Program-made: the position numbers and the translations under genes
Notes under the pieces: generated by a model
What the model was told of the DNA's origin: nothing
The model's database searches: none
What the model saw: the letters and a program-made list of their open reading frames with translations, nothing else
From: a virus
Virus record (IMG/VR): IMGVR_UViG_3300032893_000139
Coordinates: 1-40,550 of that record
Direction: 5' to 3' (one strand)
DNA: 40,550 nt
Shown here: positions 24,028-32,339 of the stretch, one piece after another
Layout of the letters: the number at the start of each line of letters is the position of its first letter
How positions within the stretch are numbered: position 1 is the first letter of the stretch

Positions 24028-25350
24028 TTACGATCCTAGAGGTAATACGTCCATCATTCTAGCAAGAGCTAGACGATTGTAAAGATCGAAACCACAATAC
24101 CACTTCATACGATATTGATAAGCATTTTCGTTCTCACGAGGACCAACATATTCTAGTTTTAATCCGGCATTATTGGCAGAAGTAAAACCAACTACCCCTT
24201 TAAATTCTCCCCAGCACCCACAATAAATAGAGGAACCATCAAGCCTCTCTGCAGAAACTGCAGCTGATCCGACTGGGAATAATCCAGCCGTATCAAGAGC
24301 CTGACGAGCCACTAATTTATTCTGTTCTGGATCAAAGAAACTACCAGTAATCGTAACGGTAACCGTCGCAGTTCCTGCTCCTGAAACAATTGGATACCGA
24401 TAATTTACGCCATCGCTGCCTCGTAGTAAAAGTTCTGTATCGGTAGACTGAGTAGAACCTGATAGAACTACGATAGTAGAAGATGTAACTGAAGATACGG
24501 TAAGAGACGTCGTATTAACCGCATCTGCACGGCTAATAAAATCATTCCTAAATACCGGAATATCTTGATAGTAAAGCATTGGCTTCATATTGCCAAGACC
24601 TTGCTGCTGAATCATGTATGCATCCGTACCACCACCAGTGTTTCGTAGAAGAACACGAAGTGTACGAATCTCACGAGCATTCATCATCATAAAGTCTGGT
24701 TTAGCAGCCGTAATACGATCAATAAGATCGTCTAGATCTTCTAGCGTAAAAACACGACCAGGGCGACCAAACCTAGGGCTTGTACTATCATCTTCAACTA
24801 ACGTTAAAGTTTGAGTAGACGCACCATTATTATAAAAAGGATGGTTAACGTCGTCAGCATTACCTTGTTCAGCATCAAGAATTGACGCCATTCCGTTAAA
24901 CCTATCAGAAATTCCAATAGGTCCGTTATTACTAGTCGCTAAAGGACCACTAACACGACGAGCATTAACAACTGCATTCATATAAATACGAGCTAGTTGT
25001 TTTGCTTTTGAAGAAATTTGAACTTGAAGTTGATCATTCGATTCGCTGAATTGATCTTCAATTTGTCCATCTATGATAATATCTGCAATAATTGCAGCTA
25101 AATTAACATTCACAGATGAAAAAGTAGCACCTGCCTGATACTTTGTTTGATTTAAGTTAGTACCAGGAGAAGCAAAATCAGCAGAAGCTAGTGACGCTTC
25201 ACGGGTAAATGTATATGCTAGCCCTTCAAATACAACGAACGGAAGGTATCGAAACCACTCGTCCACTGAAATAATATCCGCAATAATGCCCTCAACGAGC
25301 AAATTGTTAGATAATGTAGCCGCATCAGCTAATGAAATTACCTGAGCCAT
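24028..25350 (-). CDS. Major capsid protein (HK97-fold)
   Basis: 440 residues. The N-terminal part is an arm and helix (AQVISLADAATLSNNLLVEG then FRYLPFVVFEGLAYTFTREA), followed by SASSKAKQLAR-type helical region (QVQISSKAKQLARIYMNAVV) and a helix/strand core with DLIDRITAAKPDFMMMNARE (P-domain-like) and LGNMKPMLYYQDIPVFRNDF. The C-terminal FKGVVGFTSANNAGLKLEYV and WYCGFDLYNRLALARMMDVL are typical. An insertion around 270-350 (beta repeats, TTSLTVSSVTSSTIVVLSGS) may be an inserted domain. Codons favour CGN/GGN more than the neighbours, as expected for an abundant protein. It follows the scaffold gene and precedes terminator-like hairpins. Confidence 0.9.
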   Translation of the reverse strand: MAQVISLADAATLSNNLLVEGIIADIISVDEWFRYLPFVVFEGLAYTFTREASLASADFASPGTNLNQTKYQAGATFSSVNVNLAAIIADIIIDGQIEDQFSESNDQLQVQISSKAKQLARIYMNAVVNARRVSGPLATSNNGPIGISDRFNGMASILDAEQGNADDVNHPFYNNGASTQTLTLVEDDSTSPRFGRPGRVFTLEDLDDLIDRITAAKPDFMMMNAREIRTLRVLLRNTGGGTDAYMIQQQGLGNMKPMLYYQDIPVFRNDFISRADAVNTTSLTVSSVTSSTIVVLSGSTQSTDTELLLRGSDGVNYRYPIVSGAGTATVTVTITGSFFDPEQNKLVARQALDTAGLFPVGSAAVSAERLDGSSIYCGCWGEFKGVVGFTSANNAGLKLEYVGPRENENAYQYRMKWYCGFDLYNRLALARMMDVLPLGS

Positions 25351-25374
25351 TTATCTAATACTCCTATTATGTTA

Positions 25375-26340
25375 TTATCTATTTGATCTAAAAGCAGTGT
25401 TAGTCTCACCAGATCTAATTTGTTTTAATGCCTCTCCAATTTTCTGTTGAGAAGTCATTTTGTTTTTGACTTCAGCAGTGGCAGCATCTAAACGTTCCTT
25501 AGTAGCTCTAGCTCCATCCTTGGCTCCTGGGACCGCATGGCTTACTACCACCGTTTTATCCTCAAAAACCCCTTTTATCTTAGCTTCACTAAGAGCTAGT
25601 AATGCATCTCTGGGATCACCTGCACCCTTAACAATAAGGTCAGCAACGCTTTTAAATTTTTCTGGAATTGTTTCCAATTCTTTATGTAATCGTTGTTTAT
25701 TAATTTCATTCAGAGCTTCGGATTCTGCTTGATATTTTGACAAATTAGCTTGTATAGAAGAAATCTTTTCTTGATAAATTTTTTCTTGAGCATCCATTTT
25801 AGCTTTCATTTCTGCAATCAAAGCTTCTCTGTGTGCTACTTTTTCACTAAGATCTCGTTTCTTGTCCGCTTCTTTAGTCTTAATATCTTCAAGCTCTTGT
25901 TGAGCTTGAGCAAGTTTCTTTAGCTCATCTTCTTTAACAGAAAGACGACTTTCCATTTCTGTTTTAAGTTTATCTACGCTTTCTTCGTATTTAATCCTAG
26001 TAGTTTTATTTTCTTCTCGTAACTTTTTAATTTCACGAAAAGCACTTTCTTTAGTCCAACTATCAGGATCTTGCACTAAGTCGCTTCCGTCGGTCTCTAC
26101 CTTTTTAGAAGCTGTTTCTGATTCTCCAGCACTTTTAGTCTTTGCTGTGGCAGCAGCACTAGACTCAGTACTACCAGCTTTATTCAGCAAATCTGATCCT
26201 CTGCTGTTTGTGTGATTACTTGTTGGTTTTTCGTCAGCAGAACCAGATTCTGATTTTGACTGTGTTGGCCCTGGACTTCCAGTTCCTTCTGCTGAAGATT
26301 TCTTAGCACCTAATTTACTAATTAAGTCATCTGTTGGCAT
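25375..26340 (-). CDS. Capsid scaffolding protein
   Basis: 321 residues directly upstream of the capsid gene. The N-terminus is low-complexity and Ser/Glu/Gly-rich (SAEGTGSPGPTQSKSESGSA), then a long alpha-helical coiled coil (about residues 100-230; REIKKLREENKTTRIKYEES, VKEDELKKLAQAQQELEDIK, RDLSEKVAHREALIAEMKAK). A basic C-terminal helix (KIGEALKQIRSGETN) is suitable for binding the capsid protein. Size, coiled coil and gene order portal-112aa-scaffold-capsid support the call. No maturation protease was found in this window; none is fused here either. Confidence 0.8.
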   Translation of the reverse strand: MPTDDLISKLGAKKSSAEGTGSPGPTQSKSESGSADEKPTSNHTNSRGSDLLNKAGSTESSAAATAKTKSAGESETASKKVETDGSDLVQDPDSWTKESAFREIKKLREENKTTRIKYEESVDKLKTEMESRLSVKEDELKKLAQAQQELEDIKTKEADKKRDLSEKVAHREALIAEMKAKMDAQEKIYQEKISSIQANLSKYQAESEALNEINKQRLHKELETIPEKFKSVADLIVKGAGDPRDALLALSEAKIKGVFEDKTVVVSHAVPGAKDGARATKERLDAATAEVKNKMTSQQKIGEALKQIRSGETNTAFRSNR

Positions 26341-26380
26341 CTTAATTACCTCAACACTAGCTCTTCTAGGAGTCTAGTAA

Positions 26381-26719
26381 TTAATATTTATATCCTTCAT
26401 CAAGGATACTATTTGTGTTTTTGTTAAAAGTATTACTAAAACCTCTATTAATCATTTCTTTCCTATATGGATTATTAGGATTAATATCAGATTCTGTAAT
26501 AGGTCTTATAGTTATTTCATAAATAAGACCGGGATCAAACGCAGTAACTAGTGGTGTAGATAATTCAAAAGGTGTTTGATCATGTAGACTTTTGGTCCAT
26601 TTTTCTTTTAGCTCACCGTATAATTTATGAGCTTCGTCGAAATCTAAAGTTTCTAATACCACGATGTGATCTTGGTTTCGTTTTAAAACAATAACAGCGT
26701 AAGTTTGCTTTTTATCCAT
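26381..26719 (-). CDS. Conserved-type small phage protein between portal and scaffold
   Basis: 112 residues. A beta-alpha-beta core (YAVIVLKRNQDHIVVLETLD; FDEAHKLYGELKEKW) followed by IYEITIRPITESDINPNNPY and an Asn-rich tail. The first half resembles small proteins coded next to phage portals, but I do not recognise a family. It may assist portal or scaffold assembly. Confidence 0.5.
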   Translation of the reverse strand: MDKKQTYAVIVLKRNQDHIVVLETLDFDEAHKLYGELKEKWTKSLHDQTPFELSTPLVTAFDPGLIYEITIRPITESDINPNNPYRKEMINRGFSNTFNKNTNSILDEGYKY

Positions 26720-26737
26720 ATTCTCCTCGGGTTAAAC

Positions 26738-28639
26738 TTACTTTATTGTCTTCTGGGTTCTTTTTTCTGAGGCTCTAGGGTCTCCGTTTTTTTCTTTTTG
26801 TTTTGAACTATCTTCTGCATGTTTTGCTTTATTGTCTATTTTTGGTTTGCTTACCTTTAGAGATTCAGACTCTCCTAAATCTCCACCCCTTGTAGATTTA
26901 TTATCAGTAGAAATAGCAACATCTGATCCTAATACGGACAATATCTGAGCTTTTTCTACCTCAACTTTTGCATCCTCAATTGCTTGTTCCGTCTTGTCTT
27001 TTCTTCGTTGTTTAATAAGCTTATTAATATCCTCATGACTTAAGTGAGGATATAACTTTTTATATGTACTTCTGTCTCCTGAATCCAATAATTTATTTTC
27101 CATTGCTATAGTTTCTATATTTGTTTTTGGATCTACCGGAAATTTAGGTTGTACATAAGTTACATCTAATCTTGCGTTATCTGAGAATTTTCTGTCACCA
27201 GTTTTTGAATTATGTGCGTTCCATAGTTGTTTAATAATTAAAAATAACTGCTGCTCTCTTTCTTTAAATAATTTAGCTCTTCGTATATTTTGCTCAATCA
27301 CACCTATCTTATCCATTAATAGAGCAAATCCAGAACTAGGTAAACTATCTTTGTATTTTGGTCTAAGTCCATGGTTAATTCTAACCATATCCGTTATACC
27401 TTCTATAACTTTTATTAAACCTGTAATATCTGCTGATGGATGAGCAAACTTAAAGTCTCCTTTTTCTCCAACAGCTATAGCAGTATCTGGACCTATACTG
27501 GTTCCTAGTGCCGCAGCATCAGCATTACCATCTCTAAATATACCTAAACCAGCATCAAACGTTCTAAATTGTCCTCCGGCAGCAAAACCACTGATGCCTC
27601 CAATGCCACCAAATTTAGACTGCGCTTGTCCACCTTTTAATATATTATAATCATCTACAGGTCGACCTTGTCTCAATGAAGTTGGTCTTTCTACTCCAGA
27701 AACAACAGGGACTCCAAACGATTGAAACTTAGCTATATGATTTAAATCTGTTATTCGCATATTAAGAGCATGGTTAGCGTAAATTAAAGGCTCATTAATA
27801 GGCAAAAAATAATAATGTGCAGGATCTTGATTAAAAAACGGTATAGCTGGAATTACTCCATAAGGGTTTTTAGTTTCATAGTATTGGCCATTATCACTTT
27901 CTATTCTGTGTGATGTGGGAGACCAATATATTCTATTTATTTTTCCAATTTCCCCAGCATTTCCAACATGTTGTCTAGCATCTATAGACGCCATACCTAA
28001 ATCTGATGGATTAGGTAATTTTCCTGTTATTGATCCACCAATCATTTGTGAACCACTAGCGGAAGCAAATCCTCCAAACTTAGTTCCAAAACCAATTAAT
28101 AATTCTGTGATATAATAAGGCGAAGCTCCATGCTTCATATCATATACGCCACCATGAAGCATGTCTAACTGAACTTTTCCGCCTTGAGTTTCTTTTACTA
28201 GCTGCCCAGTATTTGGATCAACAAAGCTAACTTTAACTAGTATGGTTCCTAATAACTTAACCCATCTGTCAAGTTTTTCCATAAAAGTTTGGTATCGAGA
28301 TTCTCTCATAATCTCTTCCCATAACTTTTGATCTTCTTTTAAGTTTTTCCCTTCTTCATCTACTACTTGATATATAGGATCTTCTCTATACAAAATAGAG
28401 GTTTCATCAATAATCTCTTTAGTGAGGTTAAGAGGTAGTATTTGCTGTTTCTCAGGATTACGAAACTGCCTAACCAAATCTAACCAAACAAATTCGTCCT
28501 GTCGTCCTTCATAAAAAGCTAAGGCTATCTCGGTGATCCATTGGCGGTAATAAATATCTTCGTAAAGATATACTCCTATTGAGGATAACCCGCCTAAACG
28601 ACTGATTGGGTGGTTGCTTATGCCCAAATTGAACGCCAC
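26738..28639 (-). CDS. Portal protein
   Basis: 633 residues, the large size of myovirus portals. The N-terminal wing has YYRQWITEIALAFYEGRQDE, then NLTKEIIDETSILYREDPIY, which is typical of phage portals. The middle has IYWSPTSHRIESDNG with YGVIPAIPFFNQ, and GFALLMDKIGVIEQNIRRAK resembles the stem/clip helices (DK-G--E-N----R). The C-terminus is helical, charged and disordered (KHAEDSSKQKEKNGDPRASE). It forms the 12-fold DNA entry ring. It sits upstream of the scaffold and capsid genes, and the LAGLIDADG gene lies just upstream (12-base gap). Confidence 0.9.
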   Translation of the reverse strand: MAFNLGISNHPISRLGGLSSIGVYLYEDIYYRQWITEIALAFYEGRQDEFVWLDLVRQFRNPEKQQILPLNLTKEIIDETSILYREDPIYQVVDEEGKNLKEDQKLWEEIMRESRYQTFMEKLDRWVKLLGTILVKVSFVDPNTGQLVKETQGGKVQLDMLHGGVYDMKHGASPYYITELLIGFGTKFGGFASASGSQMIGGSITGKLPNPSDLGMASIDARQHVGNAGEIGKINRIYWSPTSHRIESDNGQYYETKNPYGVIPAIPFFNQDPAHYYFLPINEPLIYANHALNMRITDLNHIAKFQSFGVPVVSGVERPTSLRQGRPVDDYNILKGGQAQSKFGGIGGISGFAAGGQFRTFDAGLGIFRDGNADAAALGTSIGPDTAIAVGEKGDFKFAHPSADITGLIKVIEGITDMVRINHGLRPKYKDSLPSSGFALLMDKIGVIEQNIRRAKLFKEREQQLFLIIKQLWNAHNSKTGDRKFSDNARLDVTYVQPKFPVDPKTNIETIAMENKLLDSGDRSTYKKLYPHLSHEDINKLIKQRRKDKTEQAIEDAKVEVEKAQILSVLGSDVAISTDNKSTRGGDLGESESLKVSKPKIDNKAKHAEDSSKQKEKNGDPRASEKRTQKTIK

Positions 28640-28651
28640 AAGTACTCCTAA

Positions 28652-29341
28652 TTATTGAAGAATTTCAGATTTTCTTGGAATCCAATTCATACCAAGAACA
28701 GCTTTTTCATATTTTCTATCTAAATAAATGTTTGAATTTTTATATAAATATTCTACAACTTTTTTTGCTGATCTTGTTTCTTTTCTAAATAAGTAGATGG
28801 ACGACACTTTACTTAATTTAGATAATTTTAATTCTAATTTAGAACTCAAAATCTCATTTATTTTACTAACAACCTTAAAATTACCACAAATTTGAACTTC
28901 TGGTCTAAAGTTGTTACTATATTTTTTATTTTTAGTTCTAAATAAAACTGAACCGTCTCCGTCCCATATACCTCTAATTAAATGAGACATCAATTCTTCT
29001 TTTATTTGAGGAATTTCAACTGTATGTGTTTTGTTGGGGCCTATTCCTAATTTTCCTAGGTCTTCTACTATTTTTTTATTAGTAATTACTATTTCACAAC
29101 ATTCAGATTTCTTGTTATTTGCTCCGTTTCCAACTTTATAACAATAAATCTTATTGCTACTATTCAAAAACTTTTTAAATTTCTCTAAATGATTAATGTC
29201 TTTTATAGCTAAACCTATCTTTAATCTGTTATTAAAAATAGATCCATCAGCTAATATAAAACCCAACCAATAAGCTTTTTCTTCCGAATCTATATTCTCA
29301 AATACTGACTCATCTAAGCTATATTTTCTACTATCTACCAT
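28652..29341 (-). CDS. LAGLIDADG homing endonuclease
   Basis: About 229 residues from ATG 29341, chosen over TTG 29398 because GAGGG lies five bases upstream. Two LAGLIDADG motifs are visible: AYWLGFILADGS (residues 23-34 from this start) and HLIRGIWDGDGS (120-131), with the acidic residues that bind metal. The spacing makes it a single-chain two-motif enzyme. It is free-standing, not an intein, because neither flank shows a splicing junction. It lies between the 66-residue gene and the portal gene and is preceded by twin TTGTACA palindromes. Such enzymes recognise sites of about 20 bases. Confidence 0.9.
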   Translation of the reverse strand: MVDSRKYSLDESVFENIDSEEKAYWLGFILADGSIFNNRLKIGLAIKDINHLEKFKKFLNSSNKIYCYKVGNGANNKKSECCEIVITNKKIVEDLGKLGIGPNKTHTVEIPQIKEELMSHLIRGIWDGDGSVLFRTKNKKYSNNFRPEVQICGNFKVVSKINEILSSKLELKLSKLSKVSSIYLFRKETRSAKKVVEYLYKNSNIYLDRKYEKAVLGMNWIPRKSEILQ

Positions 29342-29378
29342 TTTTCCCTCTGGAAAAAAGTTAATCAGCTCTACTGAT

Positions 29379-29398
29379 TTGTACATTATATTGTACAA
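29379..29398. repeat. Palindromic element A (TTGTACA-N6-TGTACAA)
   Basis: TTGTACA and TGTACAA form a 7-base inverted repeat with 6 central bases (TTATAT). It is nearly identical to element B at 29411-29430; centres are 32 bases apart, about three helical turns. It overlaps the extended 5' end of the LAGLIDADG frame and lies 37 bases upstream of the chosen ATG. Confidence 0.65.
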
Positions 29399-29401
29399 TA
29401 A

Positions 29402-29438
29402 AGGGGTAAATTGTACATTTTACTGTACAACTTCCCCT
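29402..29438 (-). terminator. Terminator-like hairpin containing palindromic element B
   Basis: AGGGG (29402-29406) pairs with CCCCT (29434-29438), enclosing TTGTACA / TGTACAA at 29411-29430. On the minus strand the stem is followed by TTATT. It lies 12 bases after the 66-residue gene stop. Whether the palindrome is an RNA stem, a protein operator, or both cannot be told from sequence. Confidence 0.6.
29411..29430. repeat. Palindromic element B (TTGTACA-N6-TGTACAA)
   Basis: TTGTACATTTTACTGTACAA: same 7-base arms as element A, different only in three central bases. Operator-like pair, 32-base periodicity, inside the terminator-like hairpin. Confidence 0.65.
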
Positions 29439-29450
29439 CTATTAAGCTTT

Positions 29451-29651
29451 TTACGGCATTTCTCCCGGAGCCTTTTTCTTAGACTCGGGCGGATTACCGG
29501 CTTTACCCGGTTTATCATTATCCTGGGCCATGTTCGGCATATTGGGCTCTAGCTCATATTCCGCAGGCATAGGATTTTTGAGTCCACGGGACTTCAAATG
29601 AGGGGCACCTTCCGTAACAATACCGGCGGTGTGCTTTCCTACTTTCGCCAT
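29451..29651 (-). CDS. Small basic-acidic hypothetical protein
   Basis: 66 residues, proline- and lysine-rich (APHLKSRGLKNPMPAEYELE; PGKAGNPPESKKKAPGEMP). Probably largely disordered. It belongs to the small genes between large terminase and portal. It is visibly richer in G and C than the neighbours (codons such as CCG, GGC), perhaps acquired separately. No family recognised. Confidence 0.5.
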   Translation of the reverse strand: MAKVGKHTAGIVTEGAPHLKSRGLKNPMPAEYELEPNMPNMAQDNDKPGKAGNPPESKKKAPGEMP

Positions 29652-29667
29652 TTGTTGTTCTCCTTAA

Positions 29668-29901
29668 TTAAGGTAAGTCTCTTAACTTACGGTCTAGTTG
29701 CTTATCAGACCAATTACGAGTAAATCTAGCCTGTATAGATTTTTTTAATTTATCTACCCTAGGAGATTTAGCTTGTACTTCGTCTTTTAGATCAATTTTG
29801 TCGTAGGTATCACGAAGTTCTAAATTAGAAGCATCTTCTCGTTTTAATACTCCACGCCAAAGGTTATCAATTTTTTTAATTAATTTTTTAGCTGTAGCCA
29901 T
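29668..29901 (-). CDS. Small helical charged protein
   Basis: About 77 residues from ATG 29901 (MATAKKLIKKIDNLWRGVLK); the longer frame to 29961 would overlap the upstream gene. Basic and helical (KLKKSIQARFTRNWSDKQLD). No recognised family. The upstream gene stops at 29912. Confidence 0.5.
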   Translation of the reverse strand: MATAKKLIKKIDNLWRGVLKREDASNLELRDTYDKIDLKDEVQAKSPRVDKLKKSIQARFTRNWSDKQLDRKLRDLP

Positions 29902-29911
29902 TTTAAATCTT

Positions 29912-30193
29912 TTAACACTTAGGTTTATTTTGAGGAGGAAAAGCTGGTCCTTTTGGCCCACCTGGCATTTGCGGATGATGTAAATGATACGCTAGATCAT
30001 TAATCAATCTATGTTGTTTAATATTTTTAACCATGGGGTGTTTTAAATGAGCTGCTTTACCCATTTCTTCTTGTTCTGTTTTTTCGTGCATTGGATCTTC
30101 TTTTCTCTCTTTCATTTCTTGTGCATCACTTTCTTTAGACTCATGTTTAATATAAGCCTTAGTGTCTCCTGCTTTTGGTTCTTTGTGTGACAT
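29912..30193 (-). CDS. Small charged hypothetical protein
   Basis: 93 residues, His/Lys/Glu-rich (KESDAQEMKERKEDPMHEKT). C-terminus has proline and glycine runs (PQMPGGPKGPAFPPQNK). Likely partly disordered; no function is recognised. Its start overlaps the previous gene's stop by 1 base. Confidence 0.45.
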   Translation of the reverse strand: MSHKEPKAGDTKAYIKHESKESDAQEMKERKEDPMHEKTEQEEMGKAAHLKHPMVKNIKQHRLINDLAYHLHHPQMPGGPKGPAFPPQNKPKC

Positions 30194-30456
30194 TATTTTT
30201 TCCTTGGATCAAAGCCTTTAGGTAAAATAGACCATTCACCGTACTCAGCAGCGTTTAATTCTTTCTTTGCTATTCCTAAAAACCCATTACGACTACCTGA
30301 CATCTGAGGAGCATTATCAATTAGTTTGCTTATCGCCATAGCATAAGAAGTACCTAAACCTCTACTTAATGATCGCATTTCCGGAAATACATTAGTGGCA
30401 GACAAACTGGCACCACTAACCCCTTTTCCTTGATTTTTATTAGATTTTTTAGCCAT
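30193..30456 (-). CDS. Small hypothetical protein
   Basis: About 87 residues from ATG 30456 (MAKKSNKNQGKGVSGASLSA); this ATG overlaps the stop of the previous gene by one base (TAATG), which supports it over the upstream start. Motifs are low complexity plus SRGLGTSYAMAISKLIDNAP. Unknown. Confidence 0.5.
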   Translation of the reverse strand: MAKKSNKNQGKGVSGASLSATNVFPEMRSLSRGLGTSYAMAISKLIDNAPQMSGSRNGFLGIAKKELNAAEYGEWSILPKGFDPRKK

Positions 30457-30683
30457 TATAATAGTCCTTTTGATTTCAACCAATTTTCTGCAAATATATT
30501 CATTTTGTTTAATTTTTCCAGAGAATTTAACTTGTTGTAATTAGAATTGTATACTGCTCCAGCAAACTCATTATAAACTGCTTCATATAAAGCATTACAT
30601 ATCTCTATACTTTGTGCCTCTAACTTAAGTTTGCTTTTATCAATTAAAAATGTATGATTATTCCTATAAAAATAAGAAGTCAT
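30456..30683 (-). CDS. Small hypothetical helical protein after TerL
   Basis: 75 residues, helical (QSIEICNALYEAVYNEFAGA). The ATG overlaps the end of the terminase gene. Unknown; likely translationally coupled to TerL. Confidence 0.5.
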   Translation of the reverse strand: MTSYFYRNNHTFLIDKSKLKLEAQSIEICNALYEAVYNEFAGAVYNSNYNKLNSLEKLNKMNIFAENWLKSKGLL

Positions 30684-32287
30684 TAAAATCCTTGCATAAC
30701 AGTAACATGCTGTCCAGTATCATGAAATAAATATACAATTAAATATCTTAGAGCGTCTATAAGTCCTTCATAACCCTCTGGGGTTTCTTCGTAATCTTCT
30801 TTTAAAGCTCCTAATTTACTTTTTTTGAAAGCCGCATTACTAAGAGCGTAAATAACATTTACGCAATTTCTACTGATAAATAACTTTGGAAAAGTTTCTG
30901 GCTCTCTATCTTTTAAAACTGGTCTTCCTTTTTCATCAAACTTTGGAAAATTCATCCAAAGTCTAATCATATTACAACCAGTCTCTCTATCTTGTTTTAA
31001 TCCTACTGGACGTTTTCCTAAAACTACTTCAAAATCATCCCAAGCAGATCGGCCATTAAGTTGAACCTGATCTCCGCTTATATCTGCCACAACATCAACA
31101 AATTTTATATATCTTTTATTTTTTAATGTTTGTTTTTCTTCTTTCCACACTTCAAACGCTGTTTTATTTAATTCTTTTTCTTTTTCTAATATTTGTTGCG
31201 CTTGCATGAAAGAAGTTGTAGATTTTGTAAATTTTTCGTCAAATATAACAACATCTCCGTATTGATTAATTTGTGCAAATATTGTGCTTGCTGGCTTTGC
31301 AAAATTGTGATCACAAGCTGCGTATATTGGTCCGGCATCTGGATGCCATTTGTAATCAACTACATTAGGATGTTTGTCGTTTTCTGATTCTTCTACAATA
31401 AAACCAGGAAAACAGAGGTCTGCAACTGATTCAAAATCTGCTAAATATTCTTGTTTAAACTTTTGTACTTTTCCAGCTAATATGGAACGCCTATAAGCTG
31501 AATCTATTTCTTCTTTTGATTTTTCTGGAGTAGCAGCTAATAGTGGATTATCGTAACTAGTTCTTTGAAAAGAACTCCATTCTCGCATATCATTATTTGT
31601 TCCTGTAGCTTCGTCAAATACTATTTGTAATTTTCCTTCTCTTTGTTTTTTTCCTACGGAACCAAATAAATGAAGTTTGTAAAAAGAATTTTTTCCTCGT
31701 GGAGTACTTATAAATACTGCACTACCTTCTTTATCCATTAGAGTGGGTTGAATCATCTGTACCCATATATCGTCTAATCTTGGATCAAGTGCTGCTTCAT
31801 CTACTATGACCAAATCATTTGCTTCTCCTGCCAAAGAATCTGGTCTTTCCATTGATTTAGCTTCTAGTACTGATCCCCATGGAGTTTCTAGGTAATAATC
31901 CCCTTTCTGGTTACGAGCCCGACCTTTTACGCCGGGCTCTATAAGTTTTAATTGAGTTACTAATATACTATATAATTCTCTAAAAACTTTTTCTGTCAAT
32001 CCATAATCAGGAGCTACTATCCATACTCTTCTGTTTGGCTGCATCAAAACTGCTAAAGCTGTTAAAGAGGTTAATAGTGTTTTTCCCCAACGCCTTCCAC
32101 AAGCCAATACTTTAAATCTAGCAGGATCTTTTATAACTTCTAGATGTCCGTTATGCAAAGGTTGTATTAATTTACCTTGAGTAGTTCTTACTTTTTTATC
32201 GTTTAGCCATCTAGCTAAACCTTCTATGTTTAATTCATGTATGCGTAAAGGAGATCCTTCTGCATTGTATTGAACTTTGTAAGACAT
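30683..32287 (-). CDS. Terminase large subunit (TerL)
   Basis: 534 residues. The N-terminal ATPase has Walker A GRRWGKT (64-70), Walker B LVIVDEA (acidic D163/E164) and the coupling motif STPRG (194-198). The C-terminal RNase H-like nuclease shows the expected acidic residues: D326 in AACDHNFAKP, D402 in VVADISGDQ, and a late Asp in GLIDALRY near the C-terminus. It cuts and pumps DNA into the prohead with the portal and TerS. It belongs to the head module; the TerS gene is two genes upstream, separated by a virion protein. Confidence 0.95.
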   Translation of the reverse strand: MSYKVQYNAEGSPLRIHELNIEGLARWLNDKKVRTTQGKLIQPLHNGHLEVIKDPARFKVLACGRRWGKTLLTSLTALAVLMQPNRRVWIVAPDYGLTEKVFRELYSILVTQLKLIEPGVKGRARNQKGDYYLETPWGSVLEAKSMERPDSLAGEANDLVIVDEAALDPRLDDIWVQMIQPTLMDKEGSAVFISTPRGKNSFYKLHLFGSVGKKQREGKLQIVFDEATGTNNDMREWSSFQRTSYDNPLLAATPEKSKEEIDSAYRRSILAGKVQKFKQEYLADFESVADLCFPGFIVEESENDKHPNVVDYKWHPDAGPIYAACDHNFAKPASTIFAQINQYGDVVIFDEKFTKSTTSFMQAQQILEKEKELNKTAFEVWKEEKQTLKNKRYIKFVDVVADISGDQVQLNGRSAWDDFEVVLGKRPVGLKQDRETGCNMIRLWMNFPKFDEKGRPVLKDREPETFPKLFISRNCVNVIYALSNAAFKKSKLGALKEDYEETPEGYEGLIDALRYLIVYLFHDTGQHVTVMQGF

Positions 32288-32339
32288 ATTTTCGCTCTTC
32301 TCAAAAATGTCTATAGATTTTGTAGAGAATTTTTATGTA

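Noticed and set aside
28640-29400. Intein or intron in the portal gene
   Set aside because: The portal frame is complete from its own ATG and the LAGLIDADG gene is separate with its own start; no splice or intein ends are visible.
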